A stretch of DNA of 64,000 nt from Saccharopolyspora gloriosae. GTDB taxonomy: Bacteria; Actinomycetota; Actinomycetes; Mycobacteriales; Pseudonocardiaceae. Under the pieces are notes generated by a model. That model was not told where the DNA came from. It was given only the letters and a program-made list of their open reading frames with translations, and did no database searches. The stretch is from NCBI RefSeq assembly GCF_022828475.1, contig NZ_CP059557.1, positions 2,527,470-2,591,469 of the forward strand, read 5' to 3'. Shown in pieces: positions 54,047 through 63,283 of the stretch (within the stretch, counting starts at the first letter, position 1; the number at the start of each line of letters is the position of its first letter). The translations under genes were made by a program, and so were the position numbers.

Positions 54047-55204
54047 ATGAACGGTGCACCAGACGCCGGCATCGATGTCGTGCTCGATCAGCTGGCGCTG
54101 CAGCATGCGGAGTTGCTCGTGCTGTCGGAGAACTCGGTGGCGATGAAGTCGATCGCACGTCGGATCCGGGATCTGGGTGATTTCGACATGTCGCTGGTAG
54201 GACGGATCGAGGCGGATCGTCGCATGGTGCACCGCAGCTGGCATGGCACACAGAGCTCGGCATTGCACAGGCTGGTCGTGCCGGAAGGGATAGGGCTAGG
54301 CGGAAAGAGTATCGAGCTGCGCAGGCCGGTGTGGGTGCGCGACTATCGGTCCTCCGATTCGATCACTCACGAGTTCGATGATTTGGTGGCGCAGGAAGGC
54401 CTGCGCGCAATGGTCGCGGTCCCGATGATCTACGACGGGGATGTGCTCGGCGCGCTCTACGCTGGTGTTCGGCAGGAAGTATCGTTCGGCGACCAGATCG
54501 TGGCCAGGCTGGAGGAGGCATCCGTGGCGGCCTCGGTCAGCATGGTCAGCTCACAAAGGGCGAAGATTCAAACCGGAGTCGCGGTGGACGCTGAACGGCG
54601 CAGGCTGGCGGCCGACCTGCATGACTCGGTAAGCCCCGTGTTGTTCCGTATCGGCGCGGAGTTGCGCAGCCTGCGCTCGATGGAAGATCTCAGTCGAGTC
54701 CGGGACCGCATCGACGAGGTTGCGAGCCAGGTTACGGCGGTGAGTGCGCTGTTGCGGAACTCGCTGGCCGACCTGAGCGAGCATCCGCCGGACCGGCAGC
54801 TGGCGGTTTCTCTGCAGGAGGATTGTGAAGCTTTCCAGGAGCGTACCGGGATAGCTGCTTCGTACATGGCGCTCGCCGAGATTCCAGCTTTGCTGCCCGG
54901 GCGGTCGGAAGCGTTGAGCAGCGTCGTGCGCGAGGCACTGGTCAACGTCGAGAAGCACGCGCAGGCCTCCACGGTCGTAGTGAGTGTTGTGGTCGCAGGC
55001 GGACAGTTGGTTGTTGCTATTGCTGACGACGGCCGAGGGCGTTGTGGCGGTGACGTGGCCAAGCCCGGACATCTGGGCTTGGCGCTGGCGGCGCAGCGTA
55101 TGGAACGGGTCGGAGGGGGCGTGTCCATCATCGAGAACGAGGACGGTGGCACGACTGTGCGTGCCTGGGTGCCGTGCGCTGCTGAGAACCGGGCGGACGA
55201 CTGA
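54047..55204 (+). CDS. GAF-domain sensor histidine kinase (NarL/DegS type)
   Basis: A 385-residue cytosolic kinase with no membrane segment. Residues about 10-175 look like a GAF sensor domain (IGLGGKSIELRRPVWVRDYRS, VAVPMIYDGDVLGALYAGV). The dimerisation/phosphoacceptor helix follows with His in RRLAADLHDSVSPVLF, and an HATPase domain with VVREALVNVEKHAQAS, IADDGRG and LGLALAAQRMERVGG. It probably senses a cytosolic ligand, perhaps an intermediate of the flanking pathway. ATG 54047 has GAGGAG upstream. The 3' end overlaps the regulator start. Confidence 0.95.
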   Translation: MNGAPDAGIDVVLDQLALQHAELLVLSENSVAMKSIARRIRDLGDFDMSLVGRIEADRRMVHRSWHGTQSSALHRLVVPEGIGLGGKSIELRRPVWVRDYRSSDSITHEFDDLVAQEGLRAMVAVPMIYDGDVLGALYAGVRQEVSFGDQIVARLEEASVAASVSMVSSQRAKIQTGVAVDAERRRLAADLHDSVSPVLFRIGAELRSLRSMEDLSRVRDRIDEVASQVTAVSALLRNSLADLSEHPPDRQLAVSLQEDCEAFQERTGIAASYMALAEIPALLPGRSEALSSVVREALVNVEKHAQASTVVVSVVVAGGQLVVAIADDGRGRCGGDVAKPGHLGLALAAQRMERVGGGVSIIENEDGGTTVRAWVPCAAENRADD

Positions 55205-55839
55205 TGACTGACGCGACACCGATCCGAGTACTCGTGGTCGATGACCATCCGGTCATTCGTGGTGGAGTCGAGCTGCTTGCCGCTCAGGATCCCGCTATCA
55301 GAGTGGTAGGTAGCGCCAGAACTGGCCACGAAGCGATCCGGCTTGTACATGAGGTGTCGGCCGAGGTAGTTCTGCTTGATCTGAGGTTGCCTGACATGCC
55401 CGCTCCCGAGCTGGTGGCGCAGCTGAGGCGAATTGTTCCCAAGGCGAAGATTCTGTTGTTCACCGCCTTCGCCGACCACGGTGCAATCGACGTTTTGCTC
55501 GATGCCGGCGCGGATGGGTGCCTGGTCAAGGACATCACGGGGGTCGACTTCGCTACCGCTGTTCGTCGTGTAGCACGTGGAGTCCGTGTCATCGATCCGC
55601 GGCTGGCCGGCCGACACGGCTCGGCCACACCTGAGTTGCTGTTTCACGTAGGTCTGACCAGACGCGAGTATGACGTTCTGCGGCTGGCTGCGATGGGGCA
55701 CAGCAACCCCGAGATTGCCGAGCACCTCCTTCTAGCTCGCAACACGGTCAAGACTTACCTCCAAACAGCTATGCAGAAACTCAATGCACGCAACAGGGTC
55801 GAGGCCATTGCCAAGGCACATGAGGCGCGGCTTCTGTAG
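55204..55839 (+). CDS. NarL/FixJ-family response regulator
   Basis: A 211-residue response regulator. The receiver domain has VVDDHPVIRGGVELLAAQ, the phosphoacceptor Asp in VVLLDLRLPDM, the Thr in LLFTAFAD and Lys in CLVKDI. The LuxR-type HTH is TRREYDVLRLAAMGHSNPEIAEHLLLARNTVKTYL. It is the partner of the upstream GAF kinase (overlap of one base). It is a candidate, together with unknown others, for binding the palindromes at 49121 and 57013. Confidence 0.95.
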   Translation: MTDATPIRVLVVDDHPVIRGGVELLAAQDPAIRVVGSARTGHEAIRLVHEVSAEVVLLDLRLPDMPAPELVAQLRRIVPKAKILLFTAFADHGAIDVLLDAGADGCLVKDITGVDFATAVRRVARGVRVIDPRLAGRHGSATPELLFHVGLTRREYDVLRLAAMGHSNPEIAEHLLLARNTVKTYLQTAMQKLNARNRVEAIAKAHEARLL

Positions 55840-55904
55840 CTGCGGCTGAATGTATATTCGGCGACTTGGCGGGCACCTTGTGTGCGATAACTGCGAGGTG
55901 GATC

Positions 55905-56741
55905 ATGTCGATTACTGCAAAGTTTCGATCATCTGTCGACAGGTGGCGAGATCGGACCGCCATGGTCTATTCGGGAAAAAACGGTGTCCGACGCTTGAGC
56001 TTCGGATATTTTTCGGGCCGTTCGCGGCGGTTTGCGGTGACCCTGGAAGAACTCGGGATTACCTCGGAGTACTCTGTTGCTATCCACCTTGCGCCTATAC
56101 CGGAATGGTGGGAGGTTGCAGCCGGATCAATTCGCGCTGGTGTTCCGTTCTCGACCGTGCCGCCGGGGCATTCGCTGACTGATTGGGTGAATTTCACTCG
56201 CGCTGAGGTGGTCGTCGTCGCACGCGAGGCGCTCAGGGAGGCGGTAGCACTTCGTGAAGGCGGTTTTGTTCGTTTCGTAATACTCGTCGAAGAGATGCCG
56301 CAGCCTGATACATTGCGTTATCAAACCATGCTGTTCCTGGCCGATCCTGACGAGTTTGTTGATTCGGCACCGGACGAGAAGACCCAGGTGGTGATGCTAG
56401 ATGAGACCGGAACTCGTGATCAGGCGCAACTCGACCTCGATGCGTCAGTACTCGGACTCGACCAGTTCGACCGCGAAGAGACCGATCTGCACTGGAACCT
56501 TGTACCACGTCACCAGGCAGCGGGGGTTTTACTCGGTTTGCTGGAGCCGTGGTCGACAGGTGCGGCAGTGTTCGTCGATGGTTGCGACAACGGTGCCCAG
56601 CACGTACTGAGCCGATTCCGGGTGGCAACGGTGTCTACTCAGAGTCCCTGTTTCGCTACAAGAACGGCGGTTGCCGACAACTCGGTACGCAACGTCTTGG
56701 TGGTCGACAATCAGCCGTCAACCATCACGCAGAAGCCCTGA
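55905..56741 (+). CDS. Truncated AMP-binding (acyl-CoA synthetase-like) protein without the P-loop
   Basis: A 278-residue protein resembling only the N-terminal half of an ANL-superfamily enzyme. It has VDRWRDRTAMVYSGK, LEELGITSEYSVAIHL and ASGSIRAGVPFSTVPPG-like sequence. Where the family has the TSGTTGXPK phosphate loop this protein reads MLDETGTRDQAQ. The adenylation core after the loop and the C-terminal lid domain are absent; typical family length is over 500. It could be a decayed gene or a regulatory pseudoenzyme. ATG 55905 has GAGGTGG a few nt upstream. It lies 65 nt after the response regulator. Confidence 0.6.
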   Translation: MSITAKFRSSVDRWRDRTAMVYSGKNGVRRLSFGYFSGRSRRFAVTLEELGITSEYSVAIHLAPIPEWWEVAAGSIRAGVPFSTVPPGHSLTDWVNFTRAEVVVVAREALREAVALREGGFVRFVILVEEMPQPDTLRYQTMLFLADPDEFVDSAPDEKTQVVMLDETGTRDQAQLDLDASVLGLDQFDREETDLHWNLVPRHQAAGVLLGLLEPWSTGAAVFVDGCDNGAQHVLSRFRVATVSTQSPCFATRTAVADNSVRNVLVVDNQPSTITQKP

Positions 56742-57100
56742 AGCCACCGTTCCGGCCTGGATTCATTCTGGCCCCAAGCTTCTCTGTCTCCGAGGTTACT
56801 TTTCCGCGCGAAGCCGCGGATGGTCCGCGGACGTGTAACTCGTGTTCTGTGGAGGGCGATTGTGGCGTTGGGGCCGCACTGTTTCGGACATTCTCCGCGC
56901 AGGAATCGGACGTCCTTGTGCATACTCGTGGTGCCACGGTGTTCCGAGAGCTAAAATAGCTAGCCTCGTCTGCGGCTGCGCCCCGTTGCAAGAATGCGTG
57001 GAATGTGCGACCTCTCCAGATGGAGGTGCCGGCATCTTCCGGAGGTGCAGAGGCTGGTGTCTCGAAAAGAGATTGTCAGTGTTCAATTTGAGGAAAATCG
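56742..57100. other. Intergenic, with palindrome copy 2
   Basis: No gene supported. Short frames here show no family. The only notable item is the palindromic motif at 57013-57029, listed separately, about 70 nt upstream of the transporter gene. Confidence 0.5.
57013..57029. promoter_or_regulatory. Palindromic operator candidate, copy 2
   Basis: CTCCAGATGGAGGTGCC matches the motif at 49124-49140 (CTCCAGCTGGAGGTACC) with two changes. It lies about 70 nt upstream of the MHS-type transporter start. The palindrome is less perfect here than in the first copy. Confidence 0.55.
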
Positions 57101-58414
57101 ATGCCCCTGATCTCGCGCAGCGGTAAGGTAGGTTTTGCCAGTGCCGTGGGTACCACTGTGGAGTGGTACGATTTTTTCATCTACGGCACGGCAGCCGGAC
57201 TTGTGTTCAACAAACTCTTCTTCCCGGAGTTCGATGCACTGATTGGCACGTTGCTGTCGTTTGCAACTTTTTCCGCAGCCTTTGTTGCTAGGCCTATTGG
57301 GGGTGTGATATTTGGCCATTTCGGCGATCGGCTAGGCAGAAAGTCTATGCTCGTGCTCACGCTGAGTATTATGGGGGTGACCACGTTCGCAGTCGGCATT
57401 CTGCCCAGCTACCATACGATCGGTGTGGCAGCGCCGATTATTTTGGTATCGCTCCGATTTATCCAAGGACTCTCATTGGGGGGCGAGTACGGCGGCGCGG
57501 TATTGATGGCGGTGGAGCACGCGCCGGCTGGGCGTCGCGGGTACTACGGCAGCTGGGTACAGATGGGCGTTCCGACGGGCCTGATGCTCGGCAATGCCGT
57601 GTTCCTCGTGTTCAGCGCCATGAATCCTGATGCATTTATGGCGTGGGGTTGGCGGATGCCGTTCCTGATCGGCGGTGTGTTCGTGGTGACCGGGCTGGTC
57701 GTGCGGCTGAAGCTCGGGGAGAGTCCGGAATTTGACCAGGTGAAGCACGAAAAGGATGTAGTCCGGCTGCCGATCGCGGTGGTATTGAGAGAGTATCCGA
57801 AGGAAGTGTTGCTCACTGGCGGCGCTTACCTTTCGATCGGTGTTACGTTCTACTTGACTACTGTGTTTGGGCTGAGTTATGGGGCGCAACAGTTGGGCTT
57901 CAGTCGCAACGAGATGCTGTGGATCGTGCTCGGTGCAATGGCTTCGACCTTCATTATGCTCCCGCTCTTCGGTGAGCTGTCCGATCGCATCGGGCGGAAA
58001 CTGGTGTTCGGTGGGGGCACCATAGCGATGGGACTTCTCGCGTTTCCTTGGTTTTGGTTGCTGAATACGGGAAGTCTCGTTTGGGCCTCGGTCGCTTACC
58101 TGTTGATTTGCACCGGCTTCGCTGCAGCGTTCGGGCCGCTGGCCGCATTTTTCGCCGAGGCATTCGAGCCCAGGATCCGCTACTCCGGGATCTCGTTCGG
58201 CTACACCCTGGGAACACTTGCTAGCAGTGCGCTCGCCCCGATCATCGCCACGTGGCTGCTCGATCGCACCGGCGGCTACGCCGCTATTGCGTGGTACATG
58301 CTCGGGACCGCGGTCTTGTCGCTAGTTTGCGCTCTGACTGTCCGGACGAGGCACACCTCCGCTGCGGACGAGTTCGCTACGACTGTGACCAGTTCATTTC
58401 GGGCCGTAGAGTGA
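57101..58414 (+). CDS. MFS transporter, metabolite:H+ symporter (MHS) type
   Basis: A 437-residue, 12-helix transporter. The MHS/ProP-KgtP type start GTTVEWYDFFIYG is present, with FGHFGDRLGRKSML for the loop-2 motif, SLGGEYGGA in helix 4-5 and FGELSDRIGRKLVF for the repeat motif. Family members import carboxylates, betaines or shikimate-like acids with protons. ATG 57101 has GAGGAAA upstream. Codon third positions are rich in T, unlike the genes at 11-21 kb. It probably imports the substrate for the CoA-transferase pathway. Confidence 0.95.
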   Translation: MPLISRSGKVGFASAVGTTVEWYDFFIYGTAAGLVFNKLFFPEFDALIGTLLSFATFSAAFVARPIGGVIFGHFGDRLGRKSMLVLTLSIMGVTTFAVGILPSYHTIGVAAPIILVSLRFIQGLSLGGEYGGAVLMAVEHAPAGRRGYYGSWVQMGVPTGLMLGNAVFLVFSAMNPDAFMAWGWRMPFLIGGVFVVTGLVVRLKLGESPEFDQVKHEKDVVRLPIAVVLREYPKEVLLTGGAYLSIGVTFYLTTVFGLSYGAQQLGFSRNEMLWIVLGAMASTFIMLPLFGELSDRIGRKLVFGGGTIAMGLLAFPWFWLLNTGSLVWASVAYLLICTGFAAAFGPLAAFFAEAFEPRIRYSGISFGYTLGTLASSALAPIIATWLLDRTGGYAAIAWYMLGTAVLSLVCALTVRTRHTSAADEFATTVTSSFRAVE

Positions 58415-58974
58415 GCCACCGCGGTGTCGAAGTGCAGTCGTAGCTAAGCGTCGATGTCAAACACCTCGCCCCAGTATCCGAGCGAGGAGGTATGGCCCAG
58501 CTGCCGAGATCATCGCCACCACTGATGCGAGGGTCTCGGCGGTGGTGTGTCAACGATGCTCAGCGGTGGCAAATTGACATACGACCTTCCGGGCAATACC
58601 GGCCAGAACGCAGTCGGGGATGATAATGCTGATCCGGCACAACGCCTTCGAAAGCGATTGGGTCTCCAATGGATGCCTCCGGCATACGTTCGAAGGGGGT
58701 GCGGCAATTTCGGCCGCCCCTCCGTCATCGAGCAGCAATGCCAGACTGAGTCGGAAACGATCACTGGCTCCACCGATGCGGATGGATTCAGGGGCGGCAC
58801 AGATATTCAGATCTATGTGATAGTCAGCTGAAGAAGCCTCCGTAAGGCGTGGCGTCCCGTGCTTCAGACTTGGGCGGGCCGCGTCACGTCCGCGCGGAGA
58901 CCGATCTCGACGAGCAGGTCGAGGTAGTCGTCCCGGAACCCCGGCGATCGCGGAGAGGAGTTTGCGGGCAGGCG
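58415..58974. other. Intergenic stretch
   Basis: About 560 nt with no supported gene between two convergent transcription units. Short frames show no family features. I see no clear terminator hairpin after the transporter gene. Confidence 0.5.
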
Positions 58975-59609
58975 TCAGGTGAGGGTGAGTGCCAGCCGCA
59001 CGGCGTCCGCCCGGGAATCCAGATCGGCCTTCCGAACAGGTTGTTGATGTGGGTCTTCACGGTCGCTTCGCTGATGTGCAGGTGCTTGGCGATCTCGTCG
59101 TTGCGCAGGCCCTGTCCGATGAGCTCCAGCACCTCCCGCTCACGCCCGGTCAGCGGCACCGGGATGTCCGGTGTCGGCGCCGGTTTTCGCGTCGCGAGTT
59201 CTAGCAGTCGCGATTGGACTTGCGGGACGAGGACCGAATGCCCGGCGTGAGCGCTGCGGACCGCTTGGATGATCGTGGCCCGGTCGGCGTCCTTGGTGAG
59301 GTAGCCGAGGGCACCGGACCGGAGCGTGGCGAGGATCGAATCGTCGTCCTCGAAGGTGGTCAGCACCACCACCGGCAGGCCGGGTCGGGAGTCGTGCAGT
59401 GCGGCGGTGGCCTCGACCCCGCCCACGCCCGGCATGTGGAGATCCATCAGCACCACTTCCGGGCGGTGCTCTTCGACCGCGTCGAGGGCCTGTCTGCCGT
59501 CGTCCGCGGTGCCCACCACGGCGATGTCGGGGTCCAGGTCGAGCATGGCGGCGAGTGCGTCGCGGACGGCGGCTTGGTCATCGACCACCAGCAGCCGGAT
59601 CGGATTCAT
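58975..59609 (-). CDS. NarL/FixJ-family response regulator with a 3' frameshift
   Basis: The receiver domain begins MNPIRLLVVDDQAAVRDALAAML, with Asp in VVLMDLHMPG and Lys in YLTKDADR, and the LuxR HTH reads LTGREREVLELIGQGLRNDEIAKHLHISEATVKTHINNLF. In the sequence given, the reading after NNLF runs into an Arg/Pro-rich tail. A one-base shift at about 59033 instead gives KADLDSRADAVRLALTLT and a stop at 58975-58977, the usual family ending. The gene starts at ATG 59609, overlapping the kinase stop. Confidence 0.85.
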
Positions 59610-60785
59610 CGCGGGAGCTCCATTCGCACCGTCCAGCCGTGGGCGGGCGCGCGGATCAGTGTACAAGGTGCCTCCGAGCAGCCTGGCACGTTCTTGCATC
59701 CCGACCAGGCCCGTCCCGCTGCCCGGCTGGTCGTGCGGTGCTGCGGCCCCGGAACCGCCGTCATCTGTCACGGTGAGCCGGACGAGCTCGGCGGAGCACT
59801 CGCGCAGCGGTTCCACTTCGGCGCTCGATGCGTGCCGACGCGTGTTGGTGATCGACTCCTGCGCGGTGCGGACCACGGCCTGGGCGAGTTCGGGCTGCAG
59901 GTCATCGGCCGCGCCCCGCACCACGAGCTCGGCGTGGTTGCTCTCCGCCAAGCGCGTGATGGTCTCCACCAGCGGCAACGTGTCCGCGCGCAGCGCGTGG
60001 ACGGCCCTGCGGGTCTCGCCGAGGCCGAACACCGCCATCGTCCGGGCCCGGCGCACGGCCTCGTTCGCCTCCTCCCTGCGGCCGTCGGCGTGCAGGGCGT
60101 CCGCCAAGTCCAGCTGCATGGAAACGCCGGACAGCGAATGGCCGAGCACGTCGTGGATCTCTCTGGCGATCCGGCCGCGCTCCTCCAGCGCCGCTTCTCG
60201 CGCCTCGGATGCGGCGGCGCGCTTGCTCTGCTCGGCGGCCAGCTCGGCGGCGAACTGCGCGGCGGCGCCCTCGCGGCGAGCCATGCCGACGTACAGCGGC
60301 AGGCCCACCACCAGCGCCAACCACCAGGGCGCTTCGCCGGGCACGTGCAGTACCGAGTCGGCGATCCACGTCGCGATCACCGCGACCACCGTGCCCGCGC
60401 CGGTGACCACCGCGGCGGCCCGCCGGGACGCCCACTTCTCGCCGGCGGTCGCGGAGGCGACGAACACGAAAGCCATCCCCGCGGTGCCGGATGCCAGCGC
60501 GAACACCACCGCGCCCGGGATCACGAAGACCGACACCAGTGCCACCTGAACCCGGTCGGGGAGACGGCGCCAGGAGAACATCGCGGCGACCGCCGCGGCG
60601 ATCACCACGGCGGTCGAGGCCCAGAGGAGCCCGGGGAAGTGGGGTGGCGGGCCTTCGGCGAGCTGGACCGGTGTGATCACCGAAATGGTCGCGATGCCTG
60701 CTGGGCGGATCAGCTCGTCGGTGAACCGCTTGGGCCGCCGCCCGGCCGCGACGGCAGGCTCCAGATCTTCATCTACAGCGGTCAT
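59606..60785 (-). CDS. NarL-type membrane sensor histidine kinase with a 3' frameshift
   Basis: A kinase of about 390 residues. Four or five membrane segments fall within residues 20-165 (e.g. LLWASTAVVIAAAVAAMF, VALVSVFVIPGAVVFALA). The phosphoacceptor helix has RIAREIHDVLGHSLSGV, and the HATPase region has ITNTRRHASSAEV, LTVTDDGGSG and GTGLVGMQERARLLGG. In the given sequence the frame continues without a stop into the response regulator. A one-base shift in a GC run near 59645-59660 gives the family-typical GWTVRMELPR ending with TGA overlapping the regulator ATG. ATG 60785 is the start with homology. Confidence 0.85.
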
Positions 60786-60811
60786 CGACTCGAATCGTCC
60801 TCCGGGGCTCT

Positions 60812-61501
60812 TCACCGGCGGCGTCCGGCCATCGCCGAGCGGCATGCGGAGCTGTAGCGGCGCGCCGAAGCGGCGGGATCGTCGGCGTCCTGCTGCGCGC
60901 GAGCCGAGTTACGCAGCTCGCCGACACGCGTCGCGAAGCTCCCGAGATCGCGCATTGGTGACTGGTCGGTGCGCGCCGCTCGCTGCAAGCAGTCCAGCAG
61001 CGGGGACATCCGGTCCGGTTTGCTGCGGCGGCCCTTCGCCCACATGATCGGGCCTTCGGTGCGCACGCCCTTGGCCAGCACCGCAATCCCTTCCGCCAGC
61101 AGACCGATCCCGATGGTGAACATGCTGCTCGCCGACTGCTCGATCTGCGGATCGAGTTGTCCCAGCAAGAATTCCGATCCCACCTCGACCCCCAGGTTGA
61201 TCACCCAGAGCACGAGGGTCGTGCCGGTGTAGCGCATCATGAGCAGGCAGTCCCGCTCGAACACGCGGGCGCTGATCCCGCGAAGCACGCCGAGCAGCGC
61301 GACGAGCGCGGCTGTGGCGATCAGGAAGCCGATCGAGACCGCGGGCTGTGGCGCCTTGATCAGGTGCACCACGCCTATGCCGGCGAGCACGGCCGGTAGG
61401 AGCAGCATGCGCTTGCCCTCCAGCGGTTCGCCGAGAAACCGGCGGATCAGCACGTAACCTACTGCGGCGATGATCAGGATGCCTTCGGCGGAGCCGCTCA
61501 A
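60812..61501 (-). CDS. DUF1453-like membrane protein
   Basis: A 229-residue protein with four to six membrane segments, beginning ILIIAAVGYVLIRRFLGEPL and containing GKRMLLLPAVLAGIGVVHL and FLIATAALVALLGVLRG, then a basic soluble tail of about 60 residues. It resembles DUF1453/CcdC-like proteins found beside two-component systems. The start is a TTG at 61501 with GGAGG 10 nt upstream. It lies 26 nt upstream of the kinase gene in the same direction, so the three form an operon. Confidence 0.75.
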   Translation of the reverse strand: MSGSAEGILIIAAVGYVLIRRFLGEPLEGKRMLLLPAVLAGIGVVHLIKAPQPAVSIGFLIATAALVALLGVLRGISARVFERDCLLMMRYTGTTLVLWVINLGVEVGSEFLLGQLDPQIEQSASSMFTIGIGLLAEGIAVLAKGVRTEGPIMWAKGRRSKPDRMSPLLDCLQRAARTDQSPMRDLGSFATRVGELRNSARAQQDADDPAASARRYSSACRSAMAGRRR

Positions 61502-61589
61502 CGGACCCGCACCTCCAAGCTCGAGGCACGTCGGATGATGGCCTCAACGTTAGGAATCGCGGCGGTCGCCGTCGTGAGTCAACCGCCGT

Positions 61590-61621
61590 AGACCGGGTGG
61601 AGATCCGTCTCCACCCGGTCT
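61590..61621. promoter_or_regulatory. 14-bp inverted repeat upstream of the DUF1453-like gene
   Basis: Positions 61590-61603 and 61608-61621 form a perfect 14-bp stem with a TCCG loop, about 90 nt before the TTG start. It could be an operator for the operon's own regulator or a terminator of an upstream transcript. It is too long for a typical single dimer site. Confidence 0.6.
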
Positions 61622-62272
61622 GCTCCCGGACCGGCGAACGCGGCCACCTCACCGGTCTCGGCGCCCCCGGCCCGGTTCGGTGGCAGTCCCGCCTGAGCAC
61701 GTGTCCCCTGCGCCTCGGCGATCATCGATTCTTCCCGTCAAGCACGCTGCTCGACGTGTCAGACCAAGACCAGATCCACGTTAATCAGACAGGCCCGGCG
61801 TCGAGATCGGTCTGAGTGCAAAAGTTGGTCTTGCGGTCGGCGAGCGAGGTCGGGAAGTTGGCGGCGCGGTTGATCCGCTGGCGGGACTCGTTCGTGGTCG
61901 TAGCGGTCAGAGGGCCGGCAGCGGCCTTGCGCCGCACTCTCCGCAGCTTGTTTCGGGTGGCGAAGCCGTGGACGAGCTTGGCAAGTTCAGGCGGTTCTAG
62001 GGTGGCCAGGCAGAGGGGATCTGGAAGAAGTGGTGTGGGCTGAACCGTGAAAATGACCGAGTTCTGTCCGTCAGTGGCGTGCCGTGGTCGTGAAGCTCGA
62101 TCCGACGGCATGCTTTCGGTAGGCAGCACCATGTGCAGTGCGCGCATGTCGGGCGGTTCCGGGTGGACTCCCTCTTTTGAGCATGACCAATTCGACGTAT
62201 GGATCGGTGTGGCCGTCGTCGATTCGTATCCGGTGCTCTGGCGCTCCTGTGGGCAGCCTCGCTGAGGCGAGG
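61622..62272. other. Gene-poor stretch
   Basis: No family-supported gene in 650 nt. A minus-strand frame crossing it encodes an Arg/Pro-rich sequence with a helical block (ELAKLVHGFATRNKLRRV) that I cannot place, and a plus-strand frame at 61816-62043 is equally featureless. It may be decayed sequence. Confidence 0.45.
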
Positions 62273-63283
62273 TCAGGCGGTCGTCGGTGAGCGGGACGGG
62301 CGGGTTTCGAACCCGGCCGCTCGGTAGATGTCGTCGACCAGTTCGGCGTTCTCGACCGCGTCGTCGATCCCGATCGGGATGGCGGTCCCGTTGCGGAGGT
62401 GGTCGCGCAGGGCCTCCAGCTGGAACAGGTACGACGAGCGCCTGCCTAGCCGCTCGACCCTGGATCCGGCCGGGACGGAGATGTGCACGCGATCGTCCTT
62501 GTGGGGCTGGACGTAGTCGGCGACGACGAGCTCGCCCGCCGAACCGACCAGGCGCAGCGTCATGCTGAAGGCGTCGTGGGTCATGGACGACAGCGATGAG
62601 CCGGTCGCGCCACCGGGGAACTCGAAGTGGGCCTCCACCCACTCGTCCACGCCGGGACGCCCAGCCCGTTCAGCGCCTCGGGCATCGGTCAGGACTGGCC
62701 CGCCGCCTGCGAACGGGGCGAGCATCCGGTGGGCGTGCAGGCCATAGCAGCCCAGATCCATCACCGAACCACCGGCTAGTTCGAAATCCCACCGAGGATC
62801 GTCGTCCGGCGGCGCGGGCATCAAGGTGCGGGCTTGCACGTGGGTGAGTTCGCCGATCTCGCCGGATGCCAGGATCTCGTGAGCGCGCCGCATCACGGGG
62901 TGGAACAGGTAGTGGAAGCCTTCGAGCACCGTGACGCCCGCGCAACGCGCGGCATCCTTGACCTCGCGGGCTTCGGCGGCGTTGGAGGCGAACGGCTTCT
63001 CGCTGAGCACGTGCTTGCCCGCCCGGATCGAGGCCAGGTTCCACGGCCCGTGGAAGGCGTTGGCCAACGGGTTGTAGACGAGTTCGACTTCGGGCGAGTT
63101 GACGACGGCGTGGTAGGAGTCGAGAACGTTCTCCACTCCGTGCTCGTGGGCGAAGGCCGCGGCGCGGTCCCGGTTGCGGGCGGCGATCGCGACGATCCGG
63201 TCGCCCGTTGCTGCTGCGGGTGAGACCAGCGCGTGTTCGGTGATGCGCGCGGCGCCGAGCGTGCCGATGCGGAGCGGCTCCAT
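62273..63283 (-). CDS. Gfo/Idh/MocA-family oxidoreductase
   Basis: A 336-residue NAD(P)-dependent sugar or cyclitol dehydrogenase. The Rossmann part begins RIGTLGAARITEHALV, with VYNPLANAFHGPWNLASI and the signature KHVLSEKPFA (Lys for catalysis). The C-terminal domain contains GSVMDLGCYGLHAHRML with the family's Asp and His. ATG 63283 has AAGGGCAG upstream. It is followed upstream by a sugar-phosphate isomerase gene 91 nt away in the same direction, suggesting an inositol or sugar-acid catabolic unit that extends beyond the window. Confidence 0.93.
   Translation of the reverse strand: MEPLRIGTLGAARITEHALVSPAAATGDRIVAIAARNRDRAAAFAHEHGVENVLDSYHAVVNSPEVELVYNPLANAFHGPWNLASIRAGKHVLSEKPFASNAAEAREVKDAARCAGVTVLEGFHYLFHPVMRRAHEILASGEIGELTHVQARTLMPAPPDDDPRWDFELAGGSVMDLGCYGLHAHRMLAPFAGGGPVLTDARGAERAGRPGVDEWVEAHFEFPGGATGSSLSSMTHDAFSMTLRLVGSAGELVVADYVQPHKDDRVHISVPAGSRVERLGRRSSYLFQLEALRDHLRNGTAIPIGIDDAVENAELVDDIYRAAGFETRPSRSPTTA

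Noticed and set aside
58884-60845. A kinase-response regulator fusion protein
   Set aside because: Although open as one frame, the junction lacks family sequence, and a one-base shift restores separate genes with overlapping stop and start.
61785-62642. A 285-codon minus-strand frame
   Set aside because: Low-complexity Arg/Pro sequence that overlaps the supported Gfo/Idh/MocA gene in another frame on the same strand; no motif recognised.
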